This document shows positions 10,647-19,665 of a stretch of 64,000 bases of DNA, piece after piece; positions within the stretch are counted from its first letter, which is position 1, and every line of letters starts with the position of its first letter. Both the position numbers and the translations under genes were made by a program. Source of the stretch: Streptosporangium minutum (GTDB lineage: Bacteria; Actinomycetota; Actinomycetes; Streptosporangiales; Streptosporangiaceae); NCBI RefSeq assembly GCF_002149035.1, contig NZ_NGFP01000004.1:29974-93973 (forward strand). Reading direction: 5' to 3'. Below the pieces are notes generated by a model. It ran no database searches, was not told where the DNA came from, and saw only the letters and a program-made list of their open reading frames with translations.

Positions 10647-11373
10647 GCGGCCTCCTCCGTCTGGCCGCCGGACGGCGGCGCCTCGATAAGCGGAACTCCT
10701 GCCCCGTTCATTCCCGGGAAACGTCCGTGCCCGTAGACGGGAGGCCCGTGACGTACACCGCCGGGCCGGTCGACGCCCCGGCGGCCGTGGCACGGCTTCT
10801 CCTACGCGGATCGGGCGACGACGGCCCCGCACCGGGCCCGAGCTGGGCGGGGCCGGGCAGGACGACGGCCGGTTGCCCGGCGGGCACTTCACAAAAAGGA
10901 TCCGACGAGATTTTGAAGGATAAGTAAACTGGGAGCGATTACAGCGGCACTGATCCACCGGCCTTTCCCGAGGTGGTCAGTGCTTTCACCGAAGACTCGA
11001 GATCGCGGGTGAACAACGTCGGCGTCCAGCAGGTCACTTCAGCCTCCGGAGCACCGTGCCCGATCGCCGTACGGCTCCACGGCATCGTGAGCCCCCCTGC
11101 CCTCAGGGAGCCGGCCCAGATGTCGGCGCGGCCGAGCCGGCCGGTCCGGGCGCCGATCACCGTGGCACGGCACGAGCCGCGCGAGCGGACCCGGCACGTG
11201 CGGCGACGCCTCCGGAAGCCGGTCGCCTCCTGGCGGAGCATGCCACCGCCTCAGGTGCCCTGCCGTACGACGGTCGCGATCGGGCAGGTGCTCACCGGGC
11301 CCGGTTCAGGTCTTTCCGATGCCACCGCCATGTCGACCCCTTCCACCCCTCGATCGTCTGCAGAGGTTTCCCC
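10647..11373. other. 727-bp region without a convincing gene
   Basis: Lies between divergent genes (GNAT on minus, STAS protein on plus). A local AT-rich patch at about 10886-10935 (ACAAAAAGGATCC, GAAGGATAAGTAAACT) may be a promoter or terminator. A 48-codon minus-strand frame at 10939-11085 (MPWSRTAIGHGAPEAEV) has no family resemblance that I recognise. The promoter of the STAS gene should lie at the right end. Confidence 0.5.
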
Positions 11374-11745
11374 GTGAGCACTGCCGTCCGTGTCACAGTC
11401 ACATCCGACGACACCCTGGAGAACGTGTCCCTGCTCGCCCTGGCCGGCGAGCTCGACTACACCAACGCCGAGCGGCTCCAGCACGACTTCCAGGAATCCA
11501 TCGGCACGGAGTCGCGCGATCTCATCGTCGATCTGAAGGATCTGACTTTCTGCGACTCCACCGGGATCCAGGTGTTCCTGGCCGTTCGGAAGCTCGTCCA
11601 CGGCCGTGGCCACAGCGTCGTCCTGGCCCAGTTGCATCCCCGCCTGGAAAGGCTCTTCCACCTGACCGGGCTCACCCAGGCCTTCGGCATCCAGCCCACC
11701 GTCGGCGACGCCGTCGAGGCTCTGCAGGCACAACAGTCGTCATAG
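11374..11745 (+). CDS. STAS-domain anti-sigma factor antagonist
   Basis: A 123-aa SpoIIAA/RsbV-like protein. Such proteins bind an anti-sigma kinase when unphosphorylated and free a SigB/SigF-type sigma factor. The conserved phosphorylation region is LTFCDSTGIQVFL, with the target Ser in DST. Start GTG 11374 has AGAGG seven bases upstream. An RsbW-like kinase gene follows 308 bp downstream on the same strand, a natural partner. No sigma factor gene is present here. Confidence 0.93.
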   Translation: MSTAVRVTVTSDDTLENVSLLALAGELDYTNAERLQHDFQESIGTESRDLIVDLKDLTFCDSTGIQVFLAVRKLVHGRGHSVVLAQLHPRLERLFHLTGLTQAFGIQPTVGDAVEALQAQQSS

Positions 11746-11804
11746 GGGTCCGTACGGGCGGGGTCCGCGTGCCGTCGCACGCGCGTCCCGGCCCGTAAGC
11801 CCTG

Positions 11805-11868
11805 CTCGTCCGGCTCGCACACCGCTCCCGTCCGGCTCGCACACCGGCCTCGTCCGGCTCACGCGCCG
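11805..11868. repeat. Three imperfect tandem copies of an ~22-bp unit
   Basis: Units built on CGTCCGGCTCGCACACCG, the third degenerated to CGTCCGGCTCACGCGCCG. They lie in the 308-bp gap between the STAS and anti-sigma kinase genes. The rest of that gap shows no gene. Confidence 0.75.
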
Positions 11869-12053
11869 CTCTGCGGCGGACGGGTCCGCGGCGGGCGGTC
11901 CTCGGCGGATATCTCGTCTGCCCACATGGTCGTAAGTTGGCAATGACCGGGCAGGTGTTTAGCATCATGTAACTCGTCAGCAACGCCGTGATTCTGGAGC
12001 GAGTCGGCTCACCCTCCGGTGACTGCCAGACAAGGCGACGTCAAGGGGGTGTC

Positions 12054-12452
12054 GTGACCGGCGACCACGGCCAGCACTGGCCGATCGACGACGATCTCAC
12101 CGCTCTGCGGCAACGTCTCCTCCGCCATGCGGCTCACGCCGGCATGCGCGGTGAACGGCTGGACGACCTGCTTCTCGCGGTCAACGAGGCCGTCATCAAC
12201 GTTCTGGAGCACGGCGGCGGCAAGGGCACGTTGAGCATCTGGCACAACGACACCTGCATCACCGTGGAAGTCGTCGACACCATGGGCGATCTCGCCCCCC
12301 AGAACATCCCTCCGGAACGTCCCACCGGCACGGTGCGGGGATTCGGCCTGTGGCTGATGAGCCAGCTGTGCGACGAGTTCAGCATCCACCAGGTCTCCGG
12401 GGAGTCACGCGTCCGCCTGCGGATGTTCCTGCACCCCACTCCCGCCCTGTAG
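12054..12452 (+). CDS. RsbW-like ATP-binding anti-sigma kinase
   Basis: A 132-aa GHKL ATPase. The N box is NEAVINVLEHGGG, the first G box lies around VVDTMGD, and the second is GTVRGFGLWLMSQL. Proteins of this type phosphorylate an RsbV-like antagonist and sequester a sigma factor. Start GTG 12054 is chosen because AAGGGGG lies directly upstream; the frame is open further left. It pairs by position with the STAS protein upstream. Many actinomycetes hold dozens of such orphan kinases, so the actual partner is not certain. Confidence 0.9.
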   Translation: MTGDHGQHWPIDDDLTALRQRLLRHAAHAGMRGERLDDLLLAVNEAVINVLEHGGGKGTLSIWHNDTCITVEVVDTMGDLAPQNIPPERPTGTVRGFGLWLMSQLCDEFSIHQVSGESRVRLRMFLHPTPAL

Positions 12453-12564
12453 CCCCCGCTCCACGGCACGGTCCGATCCGACGGGGCCGATAAACGGATC
12501 GCCCGTACCGGTCGTCCCTGGATATCCTGCCCGCCCGCACGATCTCCACAGGGAGCGCAGGTTC

Positions 12565-12969
12565 ATGGTCCGCTACACCGACGCCGTCGACACGATCGAA
12601 GCCGACCGGCTTAAGGGCTTCTTCGTGGGATGGCCGACTCCCGCGTCTCCCGAGCAGCACCTGGCGGTTCTGCGGGGGAGCTACCGCGCGGTCGTCGCGA
12701 TCGACGAGGAGACGGACCGCGTCGTCGGCTTCGTCAACATGATCAGTGACGGCGTCCTGACCGCGCTCGTCCCCTGGCTGGAGGTCCTCCCCGAATACCA
12801 GGGGCAGGGGATCGGCAGCGAGCTGGTGCGGCGGATCCTCGCGGACACCGAGCACCTCTACTCCGTCGACCTCCTCTGCGACGCGTCACTCCAGCCCTAT
12901 TACGAGCGCTTCGGCATGCTCCGGCTCCCCGGCATGACCCTCCGGCACCGCTCCGCCCTCCAGGGCTGA
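12565..12969 (+). CDS. GNAT-family N-acetyltransferase
   Basis: A 134-aa acetyltransferase with the acetyl-CoA binding loop LPEYQGQGIGSELVRRIL and the downstream beta-bulge region SVDLLCDASLQPYYERFGM typical of small GNATs. ATG 12565 follows a weak purine-rich site. The acceptor is unknown. It is isolated, transcribed toward the Nudix gene. Confidence 0.9.
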   Translation: MVRYTDAVDTIEADRLKGFFVGWPTPASPEQHLAVLRGSYRAVVAIDEETDRVVGFVNMISDGVLTALVPWLEVLPEYQGQGIGSELVRRILADTEHLYSVDLLCDASLQPYYERFGMLRLPGMTLRHRSALQG

Positions 12970-13009
12970 GGCGACGGCCCCGGAGGACCGCCCTGCTCCG
13001 GGGCACGAT

Positions 13010-13483
13010 TCACCCGGGTACGGCCCTGCCGTACTCCAGATATGCCGGTCCACCGAGCTCGCGAGCGGCGGCCGCCGCCTTGACCCGCCGGGCCAGGCGC
13101 TCGTTCAGCAGGTCGTCCACGTCCTCGACGGGGTGGAAGCCGAAGCCCGTCAGCTCGCCGTCGGCGAACGTGATCCGCCTGAGCGTGTCCGCGCCGAGCA
13201 CGCCACCGTCGAAGACGAAAAGGATCAGGTCGCCCACCCCCTGGTGAGGCGCCCAGTCCACCGCGAGCAGGCGGCCGATCGGCGGCTGGATGCCGAGCTC
13301 CTCACCGACCTCGCGGACACAGGCCTCGTAGGGGGTCTCTCCCGGCTCCACGCCCCCGCCGGGGATCTCCCGATCCGTCTTGTAGGACGGATGGACGATC
13401 ATGACGCGGCCGTCCTCGTCGAAGAAGAGCGCACCCGCCGCCGCCCGGGCACGGGTGCGGGGCAGGCCGTCCTGCTCACTCAT
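13010..13483 (-). CDS. Nudix hydrolase
   Basis: A 157-aa pyrophosphohydrolase. The Nudix box is complete: GGGVEPGETPYEACVREVGE then ELGI, giving the metal-binding REVGEE. Substrates of this class are nucleoside diphosphates linked to another group; which one cannot be told. It is a single gene, convergent with the GNAT gene and divergent from the deacetylase lipoprotein. Confidence 0.93.
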   Translation of the reverse strand: MSEQDGLPRTRARAAAGALFFDEDGRVMIVHPSYKTDREIPGGGVEPGETPYEACVREVGEELGIQPPIGRLLAVDWAPHQGVGDLILFVFDGGVLGADTLRRITFADGELTGFGFHPVEDVDDLLNERLARRVKAAAAARELGGPAYLEYGRAVPG

Positions 13484-13675
13484 GGTTTCGACTCTAGGCG
13501 AGCCCCGTCCGCGGGACCACGGGCAGATCGCCTACCGGGCCGGCGCCGCGATCCCGCACCGGCGGCGGGTCCGCGGCTCCTCTCGCCCAGGTACGAAGCC
13601 TTTGCCTGAGACGGAGATCAATCCGCAGGTCAGCGGGGGATGACGAGCATATCGTCTGTGCGCTGGGGGGATTCG

Positions 13676-14749
13676 ATGGGCCTTCTTAGGGTGGGCAGGG
13701 TCGGTGTGGCGGTTGCGGCGGCGGGCGCCGTGCTCGTCGGGTGCATGCCGTGGCAGGGTGAGGAACCGCAGGACAAGAAGGACACCGGCGTGGCCGCCGC
13801 CGCCAAGGCCTCCGCGGCCGCCGCCGGGCAGGCGGCCCTTCTCAAGACCAGGCTGGCGGCCGCCGCGAAGGTCCACGCCAACGAGCTGGGGCAGATTCCC
13901 GTGCTCATGTACCACCGGGTGGTGGACAAGCCGGCGACCCAGGATGACCGCACCCCGCAGCAGTTCCGCACGGAGCTGGAGCGGCTGGCCAGGGAGGACT
14001 ACGTCCCGATCACGGCGGCCGAATACGTCACCGGGCGCATCGACATCCCCGCGGGGCGGCACCCGGTCGTCCTCACCTTCGACGACTCGTCCCCGTCGCA
14101 GTTCGACCTGGACGGCATGGGCGCGCCCAAACCGCAGACCGCCGTCGCCATCCTCCAGGAGGTCGCCCAGCGTCACCCGGGATTCCGCCCGGTGGCCACG
14201 TTCTACGTGACGCGCGACATGTTCGGGAAGACGACCCCGGAAGAGCAGGCCCAGATGCTGATGTGGCTCCGTGACAAGGGGTTCGACATCGGCAACCACA
14301 CTCGCGACCACCAGAGCCTCCGCGGCAAGCCGGAGAAGCAGGTGAGCTCCGAGGTCGCCGCCGGCCACGAGCTCATCACCAAGCTGCTGAACGCCAACCC
14401 CGTCACGCTGGCGCTGCCGTACGGCAACCAGCCGACCAAGAAGGAGTGGGGCCGCAAGGGCGCCGCCGGTGACGTCTCCTACGACTACGGCGGGGTGTTC
14501 CTCGCCGGATACACCCCCGCCATGTCGCCGTTCAACAAGAAGTTCGACCCGGACGGCATCCCGCGCATCCGCTCGATGGACAAGACCGGCGACTGCGTGA
14601 AGTTCTGCTCCACCGCCTGGCTCGACTGGCTGAAGGCGAACGGCGACGAGCGCTACACCTCCGACGGAGACGCGAAGACGGTCGCCTTCCCGAAGTTCAA
14701 GACGCCGTTCGTGGTCAAGCGTTACACCGACCGCGTCCTCGCCTACTGA
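13676..14749 (+). CDS. Polysaccharide deacetylase-family lipoprotein
   Basis: A 357-aa exported protein. The signal peptide ends in a lipobox (VLVGC, Cys at residue 23), so it should be lipid-anchored outside the membrane. The NodB-type fold shows VLMYHRVVD near 75, the catalytic/metal motif VLTFDDSS near 132, the metal-binding HxxxH in IGNHTRDH near 204, and LALPYGNQ later. Substrates would be N-acetylated cell-wall or extracellular glycans. Start ATG 13676 is used because a GGGGGG Shine-Dalgarno precedes it; the earlier ATG at 13640 would spoil the signal peptide. Confidence 0.92.
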   Translation: MGLLRVGRVGVAVAAAGAVLVGCMPWQGEEPQDKKDTGVAAAAKASAAAAGQAALLKTRLAAAAKVHANELGQIPVLMYHRVVDKPATQDDRTPQQFRTELERLAREDYVPITAAEYVTGRIDIPAGRHPVVLTFDDSSPSQFDLDGMGAPKPQTAVAILQEVAQRHPGFRPVATFYVTRDMFGKTTPEEQAQMLMWLRDKGFDIGNHTRDHQSLRGKPEKQVSSEVAAGHELITKLLNANPVTLALPYGNQPTKKEWGRKGAAGDVSYDYGGVFLAGYTPAMSPFNKKFDPDGIPRIRSMDKTGDCVKFCSTAWLDWLKANGDERYTSDGDAKTVAFPKFKTPFVVKRYTDRVLAY

Positions 14750-14887
14750 CCCGCTCGTCCGGGACGGCGGTCGCGGGCGGGTGACGGACCTGGAGCGGGA
14801 CGGGCGACGGACCCGGAACCGGGGGCGGGTCCCCGGCCGGAGCGGGGCGGCGGAGAGGTTTTCGGCGTCCGGTGTCCCGCCTCGGCG

Positions 14888-16159
14888 TCAGTGTGACAGG
14901 ATCCTGGTCTCCTTGACACCGGTCCTCTCGGTGGGCGCCGGGGCGCGGAGACCCCGCACCCCCGGGGAGAGCAGCGCGGCGAGGGAGGACAGCACGATGA
15001 CCGCGGCGCACCCGAGCAGGGCGGGCCTCGGGCCGATCACGATCGCCAGCGGTCCCGCCACCAGCAGGCCGACCGGGCCGAACATCAGGGATCCGAGAGC
15101 GTCGTAGGAGCTGACCCGCGACAGCGACTCGGCCGGGATCTCCCGCTGCATCGTGGTGTTCCACAGCACCCCGAAGATGTCGAAGCAGACCCCCATCACG
15201 ACCGCCCCGAGGATGATCGTCCACAGCGGGGTCCCCAGGCCGAGCAGCAGGTAGGGCAGCGCCGTGGGCACGGTGAGGATCGTGCCGACCAGAATGGGGC
15301 GGCGGGGGCGCAGCCGCAGCGCGATGAAGACGCCGCCGATCATGCCGACCGCCTCGCCGGCCAGGATCGCCGCCCAGGCCGCCGCCCCGCCCAGGTTCTC
15401 CTCGGCCACCAGTGGCCCGAGCACGCCGTGCGCGGCCTGCACGGCCATCACCAGCACCGAGAACTGCGCGACCACCACCCACAGCCACTGCCTGGAGACG
15501 AACTCGCGCCAGCCGCCGCGCAGGTCGGCGAGGACCGAGTGGCTCCCGGCCGCGGAGCGTTCCGCCGGGGTGAGGCGGAGCGCCGCGATGAGCACGCCCG
15601 CCACGGCGAACATGGTGCCGCTGACGATGAGCGCCCAGCCGCCGCCGAGCAGGACGACCGTGGCCCCGCTCAGGATGAGCCCGGCGACGCGCGAGCTGTT
15701 GGCGCCCAGTCCCAGCAGGGCGTTGGCGGTCTGCAGCCGGTCGGCGGGGACGACGTCGGGGATGATGCCGGTCAGGGCGGGGAAGAGGATCGCCATCGCG
15801 ACGCCGCTGATCGCCGCGGCCGTCACCAGGGCGGGGAGCGGGGTCCATCCGGTGAGCAGCATCGCGGCGAGGCAGAAGAACGCCGCCGCGTTGATCGCCT
15901 CACCGGCCATCATCACCCGGTGCCGGGGCAGCCGGTCGGCGATCACTCCGCCCACGAGCATGAACGCCACCATCGGCAGCGCCTCCGCCGTGAGCACCAC
16001 CGACAGCGTCGTGGCCGTCGCTCCCGGCAGGGCGAGGATGCCGAAGGCGAGGGCCACGGGTGCGAACGAGCTGCCCAGCACCGAGACGGTCCGGGCGACG
16101 AGCAGCAAGGTGAAGCGCCGATCTCGGAGTATCTCGAGGTCGCGGCGGTAGCTGTGCAC
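14888..16159 (-). CDS. MFS transporter (EntS-like exporter)
   Basis: A 423-aa permease of about 12 helices of the major facilitator superfamily, in the group annotated as TM_effector or enterobactin-exporter-like. The cytoplasmic A-motif loop is seen as GGVIADRLPRHRVM between helices 2 and 3, and FPALTGIIPDVVPADRLQ is typical of this group. GTG 16159 follows GGAG at good spacing. The substrate is unknown; no siderophore or antibiotic genes adjoin it. Confidence 0.9.
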   Translation of the reverse strand: MHSYRRDLEILRDRRFTLLLVARTVSVLGSSFAPVALAFGILALPGATATTLSVVLTAEALPMVAFMLVGGVIADRLPRHRVMMAGEAINAAAFFCLAAMLLTGWTPLPALVTAAAISGVAMAILFPALTGIIPDVVPADRLQTANALLGLGANSSRVAGLILSGATVVLLGGGWALIVSGTMFAVAGVLIAALRLTPAERSAAGSHSVLADLRGGWREFVSRQWLWVVVAQFSVLVMAVQAAHGVLGPLVAEENLGGAAAWAAILAGEAVGMIGGVFIALRLRPRRPILVGTILTVPTALPYLLLGLGTPLWTIILGAVVMGVCFDIFGVLWNTTMQREIPAESLSRVSSYDALGSLMFGPVGLLVAGPLAIVIGPRPALLGCAAVIVLSSLAALLSPGVRGLRAPAPTERTGVKETRILSH

Positions 16160-16268
16160 GTGCTGGCTCCTTCACGAAATGCCCGAAGAGCCTCCATCCT
16201 GCCGTTCTTCGGGCAGGATGTCGCTTCAATATGCGGGGCCCGCGACCACCCGCGCCCGGAGACGCACC

Positions 16269-16340
16269 GGCGGGGTTCCGTACGGCGGAGCGGCGGGGAT
16301 TCCGTACGGCGGAGCGGCGGGGATTCCGTACGGCGGAGCG
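16269..16340. repeat. Three tandem 24-bp units in a gene-free region
   Basis: Copies at 16269-16292, 16293-16316 and 16317-16340, the last two identical, each containing ATTCCGTACGGCGGAGCG. A second, weaker repeat follows at about 16341-16403 (two copies of GTGAAGGC-GTGGAGAAG). In one plus-strand frame (16179-16433) they would encode GIPYGGAA units, but no ribosome-binding site supports it. They occupy the 474-bp space (16160-16633) between the divergent MFS and hydrolase genes, which shows no certain gene. Confidence 0.8.
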
Positions 16341-16633
16341 GCAGCGGTGAAGGCGGTGGAGAAGAGCGGAGCGGCAGGGGTGAAGGCAGTGGAGAAGGGC
16401 GGGGCGGGCACGGCCGGAAAAGTCACGCGGTGAGAAACCCTCAGGCCGTTATCGAGAGCGCGAAAAGTCCCCCGTGCATGCGAAAAGACCCGCGACAAAG
16501 TGCCATATAGCCGTATTGACCTGCGAAAACGGGGCAATGCACCCTGCCTTCCGTTCAGCGCCCCGGCTAAAATACCGACTCAGGAGCGCGAAGCATCGGA
16601 CGATCGAGACCGGTGGTCGGCAAGGAGGCCTCC

Positions 16634-17650
16634 ATGGACTACGACGTCTTCGACCTCGGTGATGTCCGGCTGCAGAGCGGCATCACGTTGCCCGCCGCCG
16701 AGCTGGCGTACAAGACCTACGGCGAGCTCAACGCCGGCAGGGACAACGTGATCGTCTACCCGACGTGGTACTCGGGCCAGCACTACGACAACGAATGGCT
16801 GATCGGCGAGGGCATGGCGCTCGATCCGTCGAAGTACTTCATCATCATCCCCAACATGCTCGGCAACGGGTTGTCGTCGTCTCCCAGCACCACCCCGCCT
16901 CCGCACGACCGTGCGCGTTTCCCGCACGTGACGATGTACGACAACGTCCAGGCGCAGCACCGCCTCGTCACCGAGCGGTTCGGCGTCGAGCGTCTGGAGC
17001 TCGTCACGGGCTGGTCCATGGGAGCCGGGCAGACCTACCAGTGGGCGGTCAGCCATCCGGACATGGTCCGGCGGATACTTCCCTTCTGCGGCGCGGCGAA
17101 GACCAGCCTGCACAACATCGTCTTCCTTGAGGGCGTCAAGGCCGCCCTCACGGCCGACGCGGCGTGGGACAACGGCTGGTACCGCGAGCAGCCGGGCGTC
17201 GGGCTGCGGGCGCTGGCCCGGGTCTACGCGGGCTGGGGCTTCTCCCAGCAGTTCTACCGGGAGAAAATCTACGAGCGCGAGCCGCTCGGCTACGGCTCCC
17301 TCGAAGACTTCCTCGTCGGCTTCTGGGAGGGGTTGTTCATCAAGCGCGACGCGGACAACCTGCTCGCCATGCTGTGGACCTGGCAGAACGCCGACGTGGG
17401 GAGAACTCCGGGGTTCGGCGGCGTGGAGGAGGCGCTCGCCGCGATCCGCGCGCCGGCGATCGTCATGCCCGCGGAGCAGGACCTCTACTTCCCGCCTGAG
17501 GACAGCGAGTGGGAGGTCGCCCACATGTCCGACGCGGAGCTGCGGGTCATCCCTGGCGCGTGGGGGCACTTCGCCGGCGGCGGTCTCAATCCGGTCGACA
17601 CGACGTTCATCGACGACGCCCTCAAGGAACTGCTCGCGAAGGACGTGTAG
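16634..17650 (+). CDS. MetX-like alpha/beta-hydrolase
   Basis: A 338-aa alpha/beta-fold protein of the homoserine O-acetyltransferase (MetX)-like group. Family features are LAYKTYGELNAGRDNVIV near the start, the nucleophile elbow GWSMGAGQ, and the late catalytic His in IPGAWGHFAGG. Whether it acetylates homoserine or acts as a hydrolase cannot be told; many single-copy actinomycete relatives are labelled only as alpha/beta hydrolases. ATG 16634 is preceded by AAGGAGG. A methyltransferase gene follows 67 bp downstream on the same strand, with no sign of joint metabolism. Confidence 0.85.
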   Translation: MDYDVFDLGDVRLQSGITLPAAELAYKTYGELNAGRDNVIVYPTWYSGQHYDNEWLIGEGMALDPSKYFIIIPNMLGNGLSSSPSTTPPPHDRARFPHVTMYDNVQAQHRLVTERFGVERLELVTGWSMGAGQTYQWAVSHPDMVRRILPFCGAAKTSLHNIVFLEGVKAALTADAAWDNGWYREQPGVGLRALARVYAGWGFSQQFYREKIYEREPLGYGSLEDFLVGFWEGLFIKRDADNLLAMLWTWQNADVGRTPGFGGVEEALAAIRAPAIVMPAEQDLYFPPEDSEWEVAHMSDAELRVIPGAWGHFAGGGLNPVDTTFIDDALKELLAKDV

Positions 17651-17717
17651 CCGACGCTCGTCCTCGGGACGGGAAAACCCTTGGACAGGCTCCGAGGCCG
17701 GCTGGCAGTTTCGAAGG

Positions 17718-18473
17718 ATGGCACGGACATTCGAGGACCTCGTCGCCGAGGCCGGATCCGTCTCCGTCGACGGGTGGGACTTCTCATGGCTCGACGGCCG
17801 GGCGACGGAGGAGCGCCCCTCGTGGGGATACGCACGGCTCCTGGGTGAGCGGATGGCGCAGGCGTCGGCCGCGCTGGACGTCGAGACCGGCGGCGGGGAG
17901 GTGCTCGCGGGTGTGCCGCGGCTCGCCCCTCGGACGGTCGCCACGGAGTCCTGGCCGCCGAACCTCGCGCTGGCGACCGCACGGCTGCGTCCGCGCGGGG
18001 TCACGGTCGTCGCCACCGGCGACGAGCGGCGGCTCCCGTTCGGCGACGGCGTCTTCGACCTGGTGACCAGCCGCCACCCGGTGACCACCTGGTGGGAGGA
18101 GATCTCCCGCGTGCTCCAGCCGGGAGGGACGTACTTCTCCCAGCAGGTCGGCCCCCGGACCGCCATGAGGCTGACGGAGTTCTTCATGGGCCCCCAGCCG
18201 GCCGGCTCCGGACGCGATCCCGAGCGGGCCGGGGCGGCGGCCGAGGCGGCGGGGCTTGAGGTGCGCGACCTCCGGATGGAGTCGCTGCGCATGACCTTCC
18301 ACGACATCGGCGCTGTGATCTACTACCTGCGAAAAGTGATCTGGATCGTCCCGGGGTTCACGGTCGACCGTTACCGCACAGAGCTCAAGGCCCTGCACGA
18401 CCGGATCCAGGCCGACGGCCCCTTCCTCGCGCACACGACGCGGTTTCTCATCGAAGCCCGCAGACCGGACTGA
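17718..18473 (+). CDS. Class I SAM-dependent methyltransferase
   Basis: A 251-aa methyltransferase. The SAM-binding motif I is ALDVETGGGEVLA, followed by VVATGDERRLPFGDGVFDLVTS, the usual motif II-III region, and ISRVLQPGGTYFSQQV. ATG 17718 is used as the start although the Shine-Dalgarno (AAGG) abuts it, so initiation may be weak or the start slightly different. The substrate is unknown. It is probably co-transcribed with the MetX-like gene. Confidence 0.88.
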   Translation: MARTFEDLVAEAGSVSVDGWDFSWLDGRATEERPSWGYARLLGERMAQASAALDVETGGGEVLAGVPRLAPRTVATESWPPNLALATARLRPRGVTVVATGDERRLPFGDGVFDLVTSRHPVTTWWEEISRVLQPGGTYFSQQVGPRTAMRLTEFFMGPQPAGSGRDPERAGAAAEAAGLEVRDLRMESLRMTFHDIGAVIYYLRKVIWIVPGFTVDRYRTELKALHDRIQADGPFLAHTTRFLIEARRPD

Positions 18474-18529
18474 CGGCCACGGGAGACGGGAGACGGAAGG
18501 GACGTCCACGGGGATCGTCGCCCGGCCGG

Positions 18530-19012
18530 TCAGGTGACCGGGACGATTCCGGCCTCGACGAGGACGCCGTCCTCGATCCGCAGCAGGCCCAGGGTGCCGT
18601 GGGGCTGGCGACGCCGGTCCGTCGGCGATCCGGGGTTGAAGATGCGCAGCCCGGCGTCGCTCTCGTCGAGCGGGATGTGGGAGTGGCCGAAGATCACCAG
18701 ATCGGCCGAGGGGAACCGGCGGCGCATGCGGGCAAGCCGTCCCCGCGCCGCCCCGCTGTCGTGGATCATCGCCACGCGCAGCCCGCCGAGGTCGAGTTCG
18801 AGCGTCTCGGGCGCCGCGATGTCGGGCCCGTCGTTGTTGCCCTTGACGACGTGGACCGGCGCGTAGGTGGCCAGCTCGTCGAGCACGCCGGCGGTGCAGA
18901 CGTCACCGGCGTGCAGGATCAGGTCCGCGCCGCGGAGGTGCCCGGCCACCCGCGGCGGGCACGACTTCCACCGCCGTGGCGCGTGCGTGTCGGCGAGGAC
19001 CACTACTTTCAC
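18530..19012 (-). CDS. YfcE/MJ0936-type metallophosphoesterase
   Basis: A 160-aa calcineurin-like phosphoesterase. All the metal-binding motifs are present in order: VLADTHAP, LILHAGDVCT, VKGNNDG, MIHDSG and IFGHSHIP. Members hydrolyse phosphodiesters; the physiological substrate is unknown. The start is GTG 19012 (VKVVVLADTH), with GGGAG upstream; an open frame continues further but does not match the family. Confidence 0.92.
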   Translation of the reverse strand: MKVVVLADTHAPRRWKSCPPRVAGHLRGADLILHAGDVCTAGVLDELATYAPVHVVKGNNDGPDIAAPETLELDLGGLRVAMIHDSGAARGRLARMRRRFPSADLVIFGHSHIPLDESDAGLRIFNPGSPTDRRRQPHGTLGLLRIEDGVLVEAGIVPVT

Positions 19013-19158
19013 GACACCATTCTCCCGCCGCACCCCGTCCGCCGTACGCCCGGCCTTGCGGGACACGCGTGCCGGCGGGAGCGGACGGCCGGAGTATTCT
19101 TACTATTGAAGATCGTAGACGGTCGGGGCGGCCCTGCCCCATGCGTACGGAGGCGAGG

Positions 19159-19581
19159 ATGGACGGCCCGGCCCGCAGGCATCCGTTGCGGATGCCTCGC
19201 CGGCTGTTGCTGCTCATAACGCTCGTCCTGGGCATCGCGGGAATGCACACGCTGGGACACGCCGACCACGGCGGGGACCGGCCCGGCGCGGCCGCGGAGC
19301 ACCGGGGCCCTGATGCGGCCCTCGCGCCTCCACCGGCCCCGGAGTCCGTGGACGGGTGGTGGGTGTCGGACACGGACAGCGACCTGCCCCGTCTCGACCC
19401 GGCCTCGGTCTGCCTGGCCGTGCTGACCGCGCTCCTCGTCCTGCTCCTCGGCGCGCTGTGGGCGCGGCGGCGGGCGCCACGGGCCGGGACCGTCGCCCTC
19501 GCGTCGTCGCCGCCCGTCGCCCGGCCGCCGCCCAGGAGAACGGCTCTGCGCCTGGCACGCCTTTCGGTTCTGCGCATATAG
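19159..19581 (+). CDS. DUF6153-like membrane protein
   Basis: A 140-aa protein with an N-terminal helix (RLLLLITLVLGIAGMHTLGH) and a second helix near residues 80-100 (VCLAVLTALLVLLLGALW), an extracytoplasmic loop between. The MHTLGH end of the first helix is what I associate with the DUF6153 family of actinomycetes. ATG 19159 is chosen for its GGAGG. Function unknown. It precedes a DUF305 lipoprotein gene by 84 bp, and the pair suggests a role at the cell envelope, possibly in metal handling. Confidence 0.7.
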   Translation: MDGPARRHPLRMPRRLLLLITLVLGIAGMHTLGHADHGGDRPGAAAEHRGPDAALAPPPAPESVDGWWVSDTDSDLPRLDPASVCLAVLTALLVLLLGALWARRRAPRAGTVALASSPPVARPPPRRTALRLARLSVLRI

Positions 19582-19665
19582 GCCGGCCACGTCGGCGGAC
19601 GGTCCCCGAGACCTGCCCGCGGACGACCGGCACGCAGGTACCACGAACCGGAAAGAGACCAGTCA

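Noticed and set aside
10939..11241. Minus-strand frame ending TPTLFTRDLESSVKALTTSG
   Set aside because: Short, no start signal, no recognisable domain.
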